A stretch of 64,000 nucleotides of DNA. It comes from Fimbriiglobus ruber. GTDB lineage: Bacteria > Planctomycetota > Planctomycetia > Gemmatales > Gemmataceae. The translations under genes were made by a program, and so were the position numbers. Under the pieces are notes generated by a model that made no database searches, was not told where the DNA came from, and saw nothing but the letters and a program-made list of their open reading frames with translations. Positions within the stretch are counted from its first letter, which is position 1; the number at the start of each line of letters is the position of its first letter. Shown here one piece after another: positions 54,777-64,000 of this stretch. Where the stretch lies: positions 790,712 through 854,711 of the forward strand of contig NZ_NIDE01000017.1 in assembly GCF_002197845.1 (NCBI RefSeq). Reading direction: 5' to 3'.

Positions 54777-56936
54777 ATGGCCACCCTCCACATCGACCCG
54801 CTGCCCCGCAACGCCACACCGGGGCAGGTTCTCCGCTTCGTCGCCGAGATCGGAAAGATCGACGGCAAGCGCATCGGGAAGATCGTTTTTCTCGGCAAAG
54901 GCGCGACGGTCGAGGTGCCGGACACGCACGCGGCCAAACTCGTGACCGCCCTCGACGGGGCGACGTTCCGCGAGCGGCCGGTGCGAGTCCGGTTCGCGAC
55001 CGCCCCGAAGCGCGAATCCGGCCCCGGCCACTTCGATCTCCTGGCTCGCCTACTTCAACTCGAAGCCGACGAAGAACGCCGGCAAATGAAGGAGCGGGCG
55101 GCCCGCGGTGCCGCGGCCGGGGACGGCACCAGTCTGACACGCCTCGTCATCCGCGAGGAAGACATCGGCCTCGCCGGCCGCCTGATCCTCACGCTGGCTC
55201 GTGTTAACCGCGACCCGCTTCCCCCGAACCGCCTCCAACCCGGCGCGCCCGTCCTGCTCACCCAGACCGGCACACAGCGGCCGGCCAGTTTTCGTGGCGT
55301 GGTCAGCGACCGCGCCGAGCGTACGATCGCCGTCGCGTTCGACCAGTCCGATGCCGAGTGGCCGGACGACTCCCAGTGGCGGCTCGATCTCTCCCCGGAC
55401 GAGGCGTCTCGTCAGCGGCAACTCGCCGCCCTCGCCCGAGCCGGCGCCGCCGAGGGTGACCGACTCGCGGAGCTTCGCGCGGTGCTACTGGGCGAGCGGC
55501 CGCCGGAATTCGCCGTACCCGCTCCCGACGCGCCGCCGGAGCGGGCGAAGGACGCAGGCCGGGTGGCGACGTGGCTGTCGCCACTCAACGAACCACAGCG
55601 GGACGCCGTCGAGTTCGCCCTTGCCGCGAAAGACGTGGCCGTCATCCACGGGCCGCCCGGGACCGGCAAGACGACGACCGTGGTCGAGCTGATCCGGCAG
55701 GCGGTCCGGCGTGGGGAGAAGGTCCTCGCGTGTGCGCCGAGCAACGCGGCGGTCGACAACATGCTCGACAAGCTGATCGCCGCCGGGGAAGAGCCGGTTC
55801 GCCTCGGCCACCCGGCCCGGGTCGCCCCCCACTTGCGCGACCGCGCGCTGGATCTACTGGTGCAGGCGCACCCGGACGCGCGGCAAGCGCGGAAGTTCGC
55901 CCGCGACGCCCGAGCCCTGTTCCGCAAAGCCGACAAGTGGACGAAGAACAAGCCGATGCCAGGCGAAAAGCACGCCCTCCGTGCCGAGGCCCGCGACCTG
56001 CTCGCCATCGCCCGGCGGACCGAACAGCTCGCCGTCGAGCGCGTCATCAATGCGGCCCCGATCGTCTGCGCGACCCTTACCGGCGTGGACAGTGAAACGC
56101 TCGCCCAGCGCCGCTTTGACCTCGCCGTGCTGGACGAAGCCTGTCAGAGTACCGAGCCGGCGAGCTGGGTTCCGCTGCTCCGCGCGAACCGCGTCGTCCT
56201 GGCCGGCGACCCCTGTCAGCTCCCGCCAACGATCCTTTCCCCCCAGGCGGCGGAGCAGGGGCTCGAGGTGAGCCTGATGGAGCGCGTGATGGCTCTCCAC
56301 GGCTCGGCCGTCTCCCGCCTACTGACCGTCCAGTATCGGATGCACGCCGAGATCATGGGCTTCTCGTCCGACGAGTTTTACAGTGGCGAACTCGTCGCCC
56401 ACGAGAGCGTGACCACACACCGGCTCTGCGACCTCCCCGGCGTCCGCGCGGAGCCACTGACGGAATTGCCGGTGAAGTTCATCGACACGGCCGGCGCGAG
56501 CTACGACGAGGAAGCGGAGGAAGACACTGAGAGCCGCCTCAACCCCCAGGAAGCCACGCTCGCCGCGAAATACGTTCGGGCGCTCCTCGAAGCGGGCGTC
56601 GCGCCGGCGGACGTGGCTGTGATCGCGCCGTACTCGGGCCAGGTCCGCCGCCTCCGTGAACTCCTCACAGGCACCGGCGTGGAGATTGACAGCGTGGATG
56701 GCTTCCAGGGACGGGAGAAAGAGGCGGTCGTCATTTCCTTGGTCCGCTCGAACCCGGAAGGCGAGATCGGCTTCCTCGGAGACGTCCGCCGTACCAACGT
56801 GGCACTCACGCGGGCTCGCCGCAAACTGATCGTCGTGGGCGACAGCGCGACGCTTGCGAACCACGATTTTTATCAGCGAATGTTGACGTATTTCGAGACG
56901 GTCGGGGCTTATTCGAGCGTATGGGAAGAAGCGTAG
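54777..56936 (+). CDS. Superfamily 1 helicase, IGHMBP2/SMUBP-2-like
   Basis: A 719-residue UPF1/IGHMBP2-like helicase. After an N-terminal region of about 270 residues (partly OB-like) comes motif I at about residue 295, HGPPGTGKTTTVVELIRQ, then motif Ia CAPSNAAVDNMLDK, motif II VLDEACQSTEPASW, motif III VVLAGDPCQLPPTI, motif IV LLTVQYRMHAEIMGFSS, motif V SVDGFQGREKEAVVISL and motif VI NVALTRARRKLIVVG. All core motifs are intact. Cellular targets in bacteria are not settled. No partner gene is evident. Confidence 0.93.
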   Translation: MATLHIDPLPRNATPGQVLRFVAEIGKIDGKRIGKIVFLGKGATVEVPDTHAAKLVTALDGATFRERPVRVRFATAPKRESGPGHFDLLARLLQLEADEERRQMKERAARGAAAGDGTSLTRLVIREEDIGLAGRLILTLARVNRDPLPPNRLQPGAPVLLTQTGTQRPASFRGVVSDRAERTIAVAFDQSDAEWPDDSQWRLDLSPDEASRQRQLAALARAGAAEGDRLAELRAVLLGERPPEFAVPAPDAPPERAKDAGRVATWLSPLNEPQRDAVEFALAAKDVAVIHGPPGTGKTTTVVELIRQAVRRGEKVLACAPSNAAVDNMLDKLIAAGEEPVRLGHPARVAPHLRDRALDLLVQAHPDARQARKFARDARALFRKADKWTKNKPMPGEKHALRAEARDLLAIARRTEQLAVERVINAAPIVCATLTGVDSETLAQRRFDLAVLDEACQSTEPASWVPLLRANRVVLAGDPCQLPPTILSPQAAEQGLEVSLMERVMALHGSAVSRLLTVQYRMHAEIMGFSSDEFYSGELVAHESVTTHRLCDLPGVRAEPLTELPVKFIDTAGASYDEEAEEDTESRLNPQEATLAAKYVRALLEAGVAPADVAVIAPYSGQVRRLRELLTGTGVEIDSVDGFQGREKEAVVISLVRSNPEGEIGFLGDVRRTNVALTRARRKLIVVGDSATLANHDFYQRMLTYFETVGAYSSVWEEA

Positions 56937-57413
56937 AACTCGGAATTTAGCCACAGAGGTCACAGAGATCACAGAGAGAAAGACCAGGAGAATACGAAGA
57001 TCGAAAAATCTGTCGGCTCGTGAGGCGGCAGAGGTGGAAGGGCATAACCATCCCGTCGCAATCGCTCCACACACCGGCGCTCGGCGCGGGTCTCCGACCC
57101 CGCCGCTCTTCGGACCGCAGGTCTCCCGACGCTCGCCCCCCTCGGACACCGCCTCCTCCGCTAGGCTGGCGTTGGAGACCTGCGGTCCGAAGAGCGGCGG
57201 GGTCGGAGACCCGCGCCGAGCGCGAGTAGAACTTGGAATTTAGCCACAGAGATCACAGAGAGAAAGACCAGGAGAATACGAAGATTGGAAATCTGTCTTG
57301 TCGGACCATTACGCTTTCCTACTCGTGTGTTTCTCTCTGTGACCTCTGTGGCTAAATTCTTCGATGCAAAATGTAGATAGGCACCCCGCGCCCTGACCCG
57401 TATCACTGTCGGT
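56937..57413. other. 477-bp intergenic region of nested foldbacks
   Basis: It contains element B copy 2 (arms 56944-56967 and 57335-57358), with element A copy 2 inside (arms 57077-57126 and 57174-57223). About 70 bases starting at the helicase stop codon (56933-57014) recur directly at 57226-57297. No gene is supported here. Confidence 0.8.
57014..57223. repeat. Foldback element A, copy 2: perfect 50-nt inverted repeat with tail
   Basis: Bases 57077-57126 are the exact reverse complement of 57174-57223. The tail 57014-57076 is homologous to 286-356 in inverted orientation, so the two copies lie in opposite directions. In this copy the arm core has CTCTTCGGACCG where copy 1 has TTCGGCCCGACCG, and both arms agree, which points to compensatory or copied change. 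Confidence 0.9.
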
Positions 57414-58019
57414 ATGAAGACGATCCTGTTCGACTTCGGCAACGTGATCGCGTTTTTCGACCACCAGCGTGCGATCGCGCGGCTGGCCCGCTACACCGAC
57501 ATGCCCCCGTTTGAATTAACGCTCGCGCTCTACGGCGGGACGATCGAGAACGACTACGAAATGGGCAGACTGCCCACCGCCGAATACTTCCGTCTGGCGA
57601 AATTGAACGGGCGGCTGACCTGCTCCGAGGCAGAATTCGTCGATGCCTTCGTGGACATCTTTTGGCGTAATGACGAGGTTTGCGATCTCATCCCCAAGCT
57701 TAAGCCGCGGTACCGGCTCGTCCTCGCCAGCAACACCAACGACGCCCACTTTCGCAAGTATTGCGACCAGTTCGCCGACGTGATCCGCCACTTCGACCAC
57801 CTCTGCCCGTCGCACGTCATCGGCGAGCGGAAGCCGCACCCGGAGTATTTCGCCGGGTGCCAGCGGTTCGTCGACGCCCGGCCGGAGGAATGCCTGTTCG
57901 TGGACGATCTGGCGGTGAACATCGAGGCGGCCACCAAGCACGGTTGGGCGGGCGTGTGTTATCGCGCGGACGGGACGCTGGCCGAAAAACTCCGCGCGGC
58001 CGGGGTACTGATCGGGTAA
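57414..58019 (+). CDS. HAD-superfamily hydrolase (IA type)
   Basis: A 201-residue haloacid-dehalogenase-like phosphatase. Motif I is [15 protein letters not shown] with the nucleophile Asp and the DFGNV form typical of sugar/nucleotide phosphatases of this branch. [12 protein letters not shown] is motif [13 protein letters not shown] supplies the motif III Lys, and [19 protein letters not shown] is motif IV with the metal-binding Asp pair. Length is normal. It precedes glyA, with a hairpin between them. Confidence 0.9.
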   Translation: MKTILFDFGNVIAFFDHQRAIARLARYTDMPPFELTLALYGGTIENDYEMGRLPTAEYFRLAKLNGRLTCSEAEFVDAFVDIFWRNDEVCDLIPKLKPRYRLVLASNTNDAHFRKYCDQFADVIRHFDHLCPSHVIGERKPHPEYFAGCQRFVDARPEECLFVDDLAVNIEAATKHGWAGVCYRADGTLAEKLRAAGVLIG

Positions 58020-58045
58020 CGGTTTCGGTAAATCAATTGGGACCG

Positions 58046-58090
58046 GTCGGGCCGCGCCCGACTCCTCTTCTTCGTCGGGCGCGGCCCGAC
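58046..58090. terminator. Hairpin between the HAD gene and glyA
   Basis: GTCGGGCCGCGCCCGAC (58046-58062) pairs with GTCGGGCGCGGCCCGAC (58074-58090) without mismatch over an 11-base loop. It lies 27 bases after the HAD stop and 18 bases before glyA, so it may terminate the first gene or sit in the glyA leader. Confidence 0.65.
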
Positions 58091-58108
58091 CCACGGAGCG
58101 CCAGGTTC

Positions 58109-59356
58109 ATGAACGTCCTGCAACAAGCCGACCCCGAGGTGTGGCACTCGATCCAGGCGGAACGAGCCCGGCAGCGGTTCGGCTTGGAGATGATCGCGTC
58201 CGAGAACTACACCAGTCCCGCGGTCATGGCCGCGCAGGGCTCGGTGCTCACGAACAAGTACGCCGAAGGCTACCCCGGCAAGCGGTACTACGGCGGCTGC
58301 GAATTCGTGGACGAGGTCGAGCGGTTCGCCATCGAGCGGGCGAAGAAACTCTTCGGCGGCGACCACGTCAATGTCCAGCCGCACTCCGGTGCGCAAGCCA
58401 ACATGGCCGTCTTCCTCGCCGCGCTCAAGCCCGGCGACACCATCCTCGGCCTCGATCTCGCCCACGGCGGGCACCTGACCCACGGGATGAAGCTAAACTT
58501 CTCCGGCAAGTATTTCAACGTCACCAGCTACGGCGTGACGAAGGACACGCACCGAATCGATTTCGACCAGGTCGCTGCCCAGACCCGCGAACATAAGCCG
58601 AAGCTCGTGATCGCCGGGGCCAGTGCGTACCCGCGGGTGTTGGAATTCGCGAAGTTCGCTGAGATTTGCAAGGAAGTCGGCGCGCTGCTCATGGTGGACA
58701 TGGCGCACATCGCCGGACTGGTGGCCGCCAGGCTGCACCCGGACCCGGTGCCGCACGCCGAGTTCGTGACCTCGACCACGCACAAGACGCTCCGCGGCCC
58801 GCGGGCGGGGATCATCATCTGCAAGGAAAGCTGGGCCAAGCCGATCGACTCGGCCGTCTTCCCCGGCATTCAGGGCGGGCCCCTCATGCACGTAATCGCG
58901 GCCAAAGCGGTCGCGCTCGCCGAAGCACTCCGCCCCGAGTTCAAGACGCACATCGCCCAGGTTCTCGCGAACGCCAAGGTGCTGGCAGACGAACTGGCCC
59001 ACGCCGGTTACCGGATCATCTCCGGCGGGACCGACAACCACCTCATGCTGGTCGACGTGTTCTCGAAGGACGGCGTGACCGGGAAGGTGGCCGAGCAGGC
59101 GCTGGATACGGCCGGGATTACGGTCAACAAGAACATGATCCCTTACGACCCCCGCAAGCCGCTCGACCCGTCCGGCATTCGTATCGGCACCCCTGCCCTG
59201 ACCACGCGGGGGATGAAGGAAGCGGAAATGAAGCAGATCGCCAAATGGATCTGCGAAGTCCTGCACCGGCCGACCGACGACGATCTGTTGTCTCGGGTAC
59301 GCGGCAGCGTTCGCGAGCTGTGCGAACAATTCCCAGCTCCGGCGGAAGCGGCGTAG
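58109..59356 (+). CDS. glyA: Serine hydroxymethyltransferase
   Basis: A 415-residue PLP enzyme that interconverts serine and glycine and makes 5,10-methylene-tetrahydrofolate. ATG 58109 fits the usual N-terminus. Motifs: [64 protein letters not shown], and the PLP Lys in [16 protein letters not shown]. Its product feeds the methyl-folate pool used by MetH. Confidence 0.97.
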   Translation: MNVLQQADPEVWHSIQAERARQRFGLEMIASENYTSPAVMAAQGSVLTNKYAEGYPGKRYYGGCEFVDEVERFAIERAKKLFGGDHVNVQPHSGAQANMAVFLAALKPGDTILGLDLAHGGHLTHGMKLNFSGKYFNVTSYGVTKDTHRIDFDQVAAQTREHKPKLVIAGASAYPRVLEFAKFAEICKEVGALLMVDMAHIAGLVAARLHPDPVPHAEFVTSTTHKTLRGPRAGIIICKESWAKPIDSAVFPGIQGGPLMHVIAAKAVALAEALRPEFKTHIAQVLANAKVLADELAHAGYRIISGGTDNHLMLVDVFSKDGVTGKVAEQALDTAGITVNKNMIPYDPRKPLDPSGIRIGTPALTTRGMKEAEMKQIAKWICEVLHRPTDDDLLSRVRGSVRELCEQFPAPAEAA

Positions 59357-59579
59357 GCGGTCGTTGTCGGGAACCGTTCTCTCTCGCGGTCATCTTCATC
59401 TGCATGCCGCCACCCTCTTCGGCTCCGTTAACGGGGCCGAAGTTGGTAACACGTGCGGCTGCTGTCTTGGTGCATCTCCCGCACTTCGGGGCGAATCGCT
59501 CTATGACGACGCTCCAACAGCCGTAAAATATTTTCTGCTCGACCACAACGGCGAAGGCACCCGGCTCCGGATACCAGCG

Positions 59580-60761
59580 ATGAAGGAGAGCGTTATCGAT
59601 GACGTGTCGGCAGTCGCTCAAATCGACGCCGTGCCCAGGATTCTCGAAGTCGTTTGCAGGGCCACCGGCATGGGCTTTTCCGCCGTCGCTCGCGTGACCC
59701 CGTCCCACTGGGTCGCGTGCGCGGTGCGCGACGAGATCGCGTTCGGCCTCCAAGCGGGCGGCGAATTGGTCGTCGGCACCACGATCTGCGACGAGATCCA
59801 ACGAAGTGGCGAGTTGGTGGTTATTGAGGACGTAGATACGAACGAGGCCTACTCCTGCCATCCGACGCCCAAGATGTACGGGTTCAAGAGCTACATCTCC
59901 GTGCCCATCCGCCTCCACGACGGGCGGTTCTTCGGAACCTTGTGCGCGATCGATCCTCGACCCGCCCGACTGAAGCAAACAGAAACAGTCGAGATGTTTA
60001 AACTGTTCGCAGATCTCATCGCGTATCACTTGGATTCTCAGCAGCGTCTGATGGCGAGCGAGAAGGCACTCCTGGGCGAACGCGAAGCCTCGCAACTCCG
60101 GGAGCAATTCATCGCCGTCCTGGGCCACGATCTGCGGAACCCGCTGGGAGCCATCCGCTCCGGCGCGGACCTGTTGACCATGCTGCCCAAGGGCGAGCAG
60201 GCCAACAAAGTCCGCGACATGATTCAGCGCAGTGTGACCCGTATGACCGGACTGATTGACGACGTCCTCGATTTCGCCCGCGGTCGACTCGGCGGCGGGA
60301 TTTCACTCGATCGCAAGGTGATCGACGGCCTGGAAGGTGTGTTGAATCAGGTCGTCCTGGAGTTGGAATCTGCGAACCCGGAACGAACGGTGCATCGGGC
60401 GATCCGAATCAGCCAACCCGTCGACTGCGACGGCAGCCGACTCGGCCAGATGCTCTCGAACCTGCTTGCCAATGCGTTCACGCACGGCGATCCGGCGTGC
60501 CCGATCTGGGTTCGGGCGGGGACGTCTGCGGGCGCGTTCGAGCTGTCCGTGACAAACCAGGGGCCGACGATCCCACCTGAAATCGTCGGGCAGTTGTTTC
60601 AGCCCTTCGTTCGCGGGGCCGCGAAACCGGGCCAGCAGGGCTTGGGTCTCGGGTTGTACATCGCATCGGAGATCGCCCGCGCCCATCAAGGGATACTCAA
60701 GGTCGAATCGGTCGAGGGCACGACGAGGTTCCTGTTTCAAATGCCGATTTCAAGCGAGTGA
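59580..60761 (+). CDS. GAF-domain sensor histidine kinase
   Basis: A 393-residue soluble kinase. An N-terminal GAF domain of about 150 residues (AVARVTPSHWVACAVRDEIA, GFKSYISVPIRLHDGRFFG) is followed by HisKA (FIAVLGHDLRNPLGAIRSGA, His in the H-box) and HATPase_c (MLSNLLANAFTHG, GLGLGLYIASEIA). The usual DxG of the G1 box reads NQG (SVTNQGPTIPPE). ATG 59580 is chosen because the residues before it have no good start, though its ribosome site is weak. No response regulator is adjacent. The ligand is unknown. Confidence 0.85.
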   Translation: MKESVIDDVSAVAQIDAVPRILEVVCRATGMGFSAVARVTPSHWVACAVRDEIAFGLQAGGELVVGTTICDEIQRSGELVVIEDVDTNEAYSCHPTPKMYGFKSYISVPIRLHDGRFFGTLCAIDPRPARLKQTETVEMFKLFADLIAYHLDSQQRLMASEKALLGEREASQLREQFIAVLGHDLRNPLGAIRSGADLLTMLPKGEQANKVRDMIQRSVTRMTGLIDDVLDFARGRLGGGISLDRKVIDGLEGVLNQVVLELESANPERTVHRAIRISQPVDCDGSRLGQMLSNLLANAFTHGDPACPIWVRAGTSAGAFELSVTNQGPTIPPEIVGQLFQPFVRGAAKPGQQGLGLGLYIASEIARAHQGILKVESVEGTTRFLFQMPISSE

Positions 60762-60954
60762 GAACCGCTAGAATCACTGCTATACTTTGTTACCGCGCAT
60801 TGGCCGGTCAGGCGGGCGTTGAGTCCGCCTGAACCCGGTTTGTTATGATTGACTGTGGTCGGCTGCTGAAGAGCTTTCCGCCCGAGATTGGTTTCATGAA
60901 CTACGTTCGGCGCCGTTGCCCCGGATCACCGGCCACACCGAGAGGCACAGTTTC

Positions 60955-61389
60955 GTGAACCCCGGACAAGTCTTCGCCGTCCTCTGCTGCCTCGGGTTCA
61001 TGCTGGCCATCGTCCTCGCGTTCGAGGTGGCGGTGTTCTGGCTCGCGTGCGCGCTCTGCAAGATTCCCCAACCTGGATTCTTCCGCACCTGCGGCATTGT
61101 CGTCATGTTGCTGGTCATCCCGGCCGTGGTGGACGGCATATTCGGGGCAATCCTTTACGAGGTGTACACCGCGACGGCGTACCCGCTCTGGGAAGCCGGG
61201 GTCGTTCAGTTCTTCCTCGCGCTCCCGGTTCACATGGCGATCTGCTCGTTCATCCACGCCAAGATGATTAACATCCGCCTGGGTCAGGGGTTGGCCGTCT
61301 GGCTCGTCGAGAAACTGCTCAAGCTTACGCTCGTCGTCGCCGCCGTGGGCGTCACCGCGGTCCTCGTTCTTGCCAGTCAGGCGAAGTAA
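60955..61389 (+). CDS. Small multi-pass membrane protein of unknown function
   Basis: A 144-residue protein. GTG 60955 has GAGAGG about 9 bases upstream; a further upstream TTG is less likely. Four hydrophobic segments: VFAVLCCLGFMLAIVLAFEV, GIVVMLLVIPAVVDGIFGAI, GVVQFFLALPVHMAICSF and LTLVVAAVGVTAVLVLAS. No family recognised. Its TAA overlaps the ATG of the next gene (TAATG), so the two are translationally coupled. Confidence 0.72.
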   Translation: MNPGQVFAVLCCLGFMLAIVLAFEVAVFWLACALCKIPQPGFFRTCGIVVMLLVIPAVVDGIFGAILYEVYTATAYPLWEAGVVQFFLALPVHMAICSFIHAKMINIRLGQGLAVWLVEKLLKLTLVVAAVGVTAVLVLASQAK

Positions 61390-62518
61390 TGAATCGGTAT
61401 TTCGTGACCTGTGCCCGCGGGCTGGAACCGCTCCTCGTGCGCGAACTCGCCGCCCTCGGCGCGGCCGGGGTCGCCCCGGGGCGCGGCGGCGTGTACTTCG
61501 AGGGCGGCCCGGCCATCGTCTACCGCGCGAGCCTGTGGCTCCGCACGGCCGTCCGCATCCTCCGCCCCGTGCTGGAAGCCGACGTGCGGACACCGGACGA
61601 GTTGTACGAAGCCGTCCGCTCGATCCTCTGGTCGGAGTACATGACGCCCGACCACACACTCGCGGTCGACTGCAACGCCCGGAACTCGGGCATCACGCAC
61701 TCGCAGTACGCCTCCCGGCGGGTCAAGGACGCGATCTGCGACCAGTTCCGCGAGCGGGTCGGCCGGCGGCCGAGCGTGGACACCGAGCGGCCGAGTATCG
61801 GCCTCAACCTCCACATCGCCAACGACCACGCGATCCTCAGCCTCGACGCCTCGTGGGACTCGCTCCACAAGCGCGGCTACCGCCCGATCCAGACCCGCGC
61901 GCCGCTGAACGAGGCGCTGGCTGCCGGGTTGCTCATGCAGTGCGGGTACGACGGCAGCGTGCCACTGTACGACCCGATGTGCGGGTCCGGGACGTTCGCG
62001 ATCGAGGGGAGTTGGATTGCCCTCGATCGCCCGCCGGGGCTGACGCGGAAGTGGTTCGGGTTCTTCGGCTGGATGGACTTCGACAAGGGCCTCTGGTCGG
62101 CGATCCGCGAGGACGCCCGCCGGAGCGTAAAAGCCGCGCTCGCGCACCCGGCCGGCGGGTCGGACGTCCGACAGGACGCGATCGACTTCGCCTGCGGCAA
62201 CGCGCGGGCCGCCGGCGTCGGGCACCTGCTCTCGTTCGAGCGGTTGGCCCTCAAACAGGTCCGCCCCCCGCCGGTTTACCACCCGGCCTACTCATCTGCA
62301 ACCCGCCCTACGGCGAGCGGATCGGCGAAGAAGAAGAACTGGAGCCGTTGTACAAGTCGATCGGAGACGCAGTAGCTGCCCACTGGCCCGGCTGGCGGCT
62401 GGCCGTGTTCACGTCGAACGACTTCCTGGCCAAGCAGATCAAGCTCCCGGGGCGCAAGGCGACGCCGTTCTACAACGGCAGCCTGGCGTGCAAACTGTGG
62501 CAGTTCGAGCCGGTGTGA
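61389..62518 (+). pseudogene. THUMP-domain RNA methyltransferase with a single-base frameshift
   Basis: The first frame (61389 to about 62270) encodes a THUMP region and the start of the UPF0020/RlmL-type methyltransferase: NRYFVTCARGLEPLLVREL, LHKRGYRPIQTRAPLNEALA and PLYDPMCGSGTFAIEGSWIA. The catalytic end, LLICNPPYGERIGEEEELEP to CKLWQFEPV, is in the next frame. Loss of one base in the C-run near 62261-62275 explains this. A sequencing error in the C-run would leave a normal gene of about 376 residues. It probably modifies 23S rRNA or tRNA at an N2-guanine-type site. Confidence 0.8.
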
Positions 62519-62699
62519 GTCGCACTGAGTGAGCGCTCCCGGGTTGGAGAGGGAGACAGGATTGCACGTCGCGCTGTCCGCGGTGAGCGGATACACGTGA
62601 CTAACCCAGTCGGATCGCGCGTCGCCCGGGCAAACCCGGTGCAAACCCGGTGCGACAATTCATCGAATCGGATAGCCACATAAACAGACCGGCACCCTG

Positions 62700-63692
62700 C
62701 TACTTCTCCAAATCCTTCACCAGAGCGGCGACCTTGTCCCCGGTCGGCGTGCCGTCGAACTTCTTCAGGAACGCCTTGGATTGCTGTAGCACCACCGCCT
62801 TCTGCCCGGGCGAGGCTGTGGCGATGCCTTTGATGAGTTGGGCGTAGGCCCGGCGGGCCGCCAACTCCGCCGCCACCACTTTGTTCGTCGCGAGTTTCTG
62901 CTTGGCGGTGGCCGTTCCCTTCGCGAACCCGTCGGTCGGGAAATACGCGGCGACTTTGGTGTAGAGGTCGTAGGCCTTCACCGGTTCGCTCGCGGCGAGC
63001 CCGTCGGCTTCGGTCTTCCACCCCTCGGCCTCCGTCTTCAGAACGTTGAAGAGCTTGTTGGCCGAGTCGGCGACGGCCTTGGTACCGTTCCGCCGCAGCG
63101 GGGTCAAGAGCTTCATCCCGGCGTCCCACTGGCTCCACTCGAAGGCGTCGAGGGCCACTTTCAGCTTGGGGTCGTAGTCCTTCGGGTCGTACTTCCAGGC
63201 GGCCTTCGCCAGGGCTTTCTCGATCGTCGGCTTATCCATCTCGTGCCCGACGATCTGGCCGTCCGGCCCGATGACACGGATTTGCCAGATGTTTTGCAGT
63301 GAAATCTTCTGGCCGTATCGCGCTTCCATCAGCCCGAGGTTATCCGCGAAGATCGGCATTTGCAGCCGTGTCTCGCGGCCGTAACCCACCACGGATTCGA
63401 TGGAGTCGCTCGCGCCGATGGCGAGGAACTTGACCGGCTTCCCTTCGAAGTCCTTGACGACTTCGTTGCGCTTCGGGATCTCCCCTTTGCATCGCGGGCA
63501 TTCGCTCTCGTAGAAGAACAAAACCACCACTTTGCCCCGGTAATCACTCAAATTGTAAGTCTTGCCGTCGGAGAACAGGCCGATGGGGAAGTCGGGAGCT
63601 TCGTCGGCCGCCCCGGTCCGAGTGGTCGTGAGCAGCGCGAGAAGAAGCGCGGCTCCGACGGACAGAAGGTAGCGAGTCGGGAGGTGCTTCAC
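62700..63692 (-). CDS. Exported thioredoxin-fold (AhpC/TSA-type) protein with helical C-terminus
   Basis: About 330 residues. GTG 63692 is preferred because it starts a signal peptide (RYLLSVGAALLLALLTTTRT); the upstream frame to 63779 is Arg-rich and unlikely. The thioredoxin-like domain (residues about 40-170) has the redox motif FFYESECPRCKGEIPK (CPRC) and FLAIGASDS. The C-terminal half is an alpha-helical, TPR-like region (AYDLYTKVAAYFPTDGFAKG). A role in periplasmic disulfide or peroxide chemistry is likely, with no partner visible. Confidence 0.8.
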   Translation of the reverse strand: MKHLPTRYLLSVGAALLLALLTTTRTGAADEAPDFPIGLFSDGKTYNLSDYRGKVVVLFFYESECPRCKGEIPKRNEVVKDFEGKPVKFLAIGASDSIESVVGYGRETRLQMPIFADNLGLMEARYGQKISLQNIWQIRVIGPDGQIVGHEMDKPTIEKALAKAAWKYDPKDYDPKLKVALDAFEWSQWDAGMKLLTPLRRNGTKAVADSANKLFNVLKTEAEGWKTEADGLAASEPVKAYDLYTKVAAYFPTDGFAKGTATAKQKLATNKVVAAELAARRAYAQLIKGIATASPGQKAVVLQQSKAFLKKFDGTPTGDKVAALVKDLEK

Positions 63693-63936
63693 GGGGCACT
63701 CGTGCGAATGAGAAAGTCGAGCGGGGTATAACCGGAGTGATTCTATCGGTTGACCCGACCGCGAGCCACGCATTCCCAACGCCCGGGCTCCGGTAGCGGT
63801 CGCCGAAATCTATTCCGCCTGGTCCGCACCCACGTCAGCCCTCGGTTCGGAGTTGGCCCGGAAGAGTTCGGCACTTACAGTGAGTAGAGAGCCCATCGCC
63901 CGTGGAAGAAACCTCGGACCGCGTTGGGGGAAAGCC
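63693..63936. other. Intergenic region, no gene seen
   Basis: A divergent gap between the thioredoxin-fold gene and the partial gene at the window end. No repeat or RNA was recognised. Confidence 0.5.
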
Positions 63937-64000
63937 ATGTCCACCGTCCAAAACTTAGGCGGGAGCGCGGTGCGAATCGACCGCCTCAGACTTGTTTGGA
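63937..64000 (+). CDS. Start of a gene truncated by the window end
   Basis: ATG 63937 with GGGGGAAAG just upstream reads 21 open codons to the edge (STVQNLGGSAVRIDRLRLV). Too short to identify. Confidence 0.4.
   Translation, partial: MSTVQNLGGSAVRIDRLRLVW

Overview
The window is high-GC bacterial DNA that reads as a planctomycete of the Gemmataceae type (Gemmata/Fimbriiglobus-like; genus is an inference). The support is a set of near-diagnostic families: a DUF1549/DUF1553 protein with a DUF1501 partner, a DUF1559 prepilin-like protein, a TIGR03000-type Cys/Tyr/Gly-rich protein, a giant PVC-type dehydrogenase with HEAT repeats and a CxxCH haem site, and an M56 peptidase fused to WD40 repeats next to a BlaI regulator. 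No rRNA, tRNA or CRISPR array was seen.

Layout. 1-2060: end of an unknown gene, a perfect inverted repeat, and glcD with its terminator. 2080-6500: a lower-GC island holding a beta-helix/lectin surface-protein gene broken by an IS5-type element and by a frameshift, then debris of a tyrosine recombinase fused to a second scrap of glcD. 6509-12220: TolB-like propeller protein, ApbE, a SUMF1-fold protein, a Tat-exported Gfo/Idh/MocA oxidoreductase and a small membrane protein. 12670-17152: metK, a kelch-like Tat protein, and a kinase-like membrane protein interrupted by one in-frame TAG. 17350-21360: transposase remnant, an exported protein with three 45-residue repeats, and an exported protein with about 26 copies of a 10-residue repeat. 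21425-31101 (minus strand): EF-hand protein, DUF1501, IS5-type element, DUF1549/1553, M56-WD40 sensor and BlaI regulator. 31196-32740: an IS1202-like (ISNCY) element with a 17-bp target duplication. 32865-41383: BatA/VWA membrane protein, prmC, DUF1559 protein, lipoprotein, TIGR03000 protein and an ABC exporter pair. 41537-54559: metH, an Ig-like exported protein, a Rpn/DUF4351 protein with two decayed copies of its C-terminus, the PVC dehydrogenase, a Pro-rich repeat protein and a truncated IS4-type transposase. 54777-64000: IGHMBP2-like helicase, HAD hydrolase, glyA, GAF histidine kinase, small membrane protein, frameshifted THUMP RNA methyltransferase, thioredoxin-fold protein and the start of another gene.

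Metabolic links: MetH, MetK and GlyA together serve one-carbon and methyl metabolism, but they lie in separate transcription units. The cell-surface theme is strong, with many Sec, Tat and lipoprotein signals and repeat proteins.

The most distinctive signal that no gene explains is a set of unrelated long, perfect or near-perfect inverted repeats (arms of 20-53 nt, loops of about 20-140 nt). Several begin within about 3-30 nt of a stop codon. One type occurs twice, in opposite orientation, 57 kb apart, and one copy is nested inside another type.
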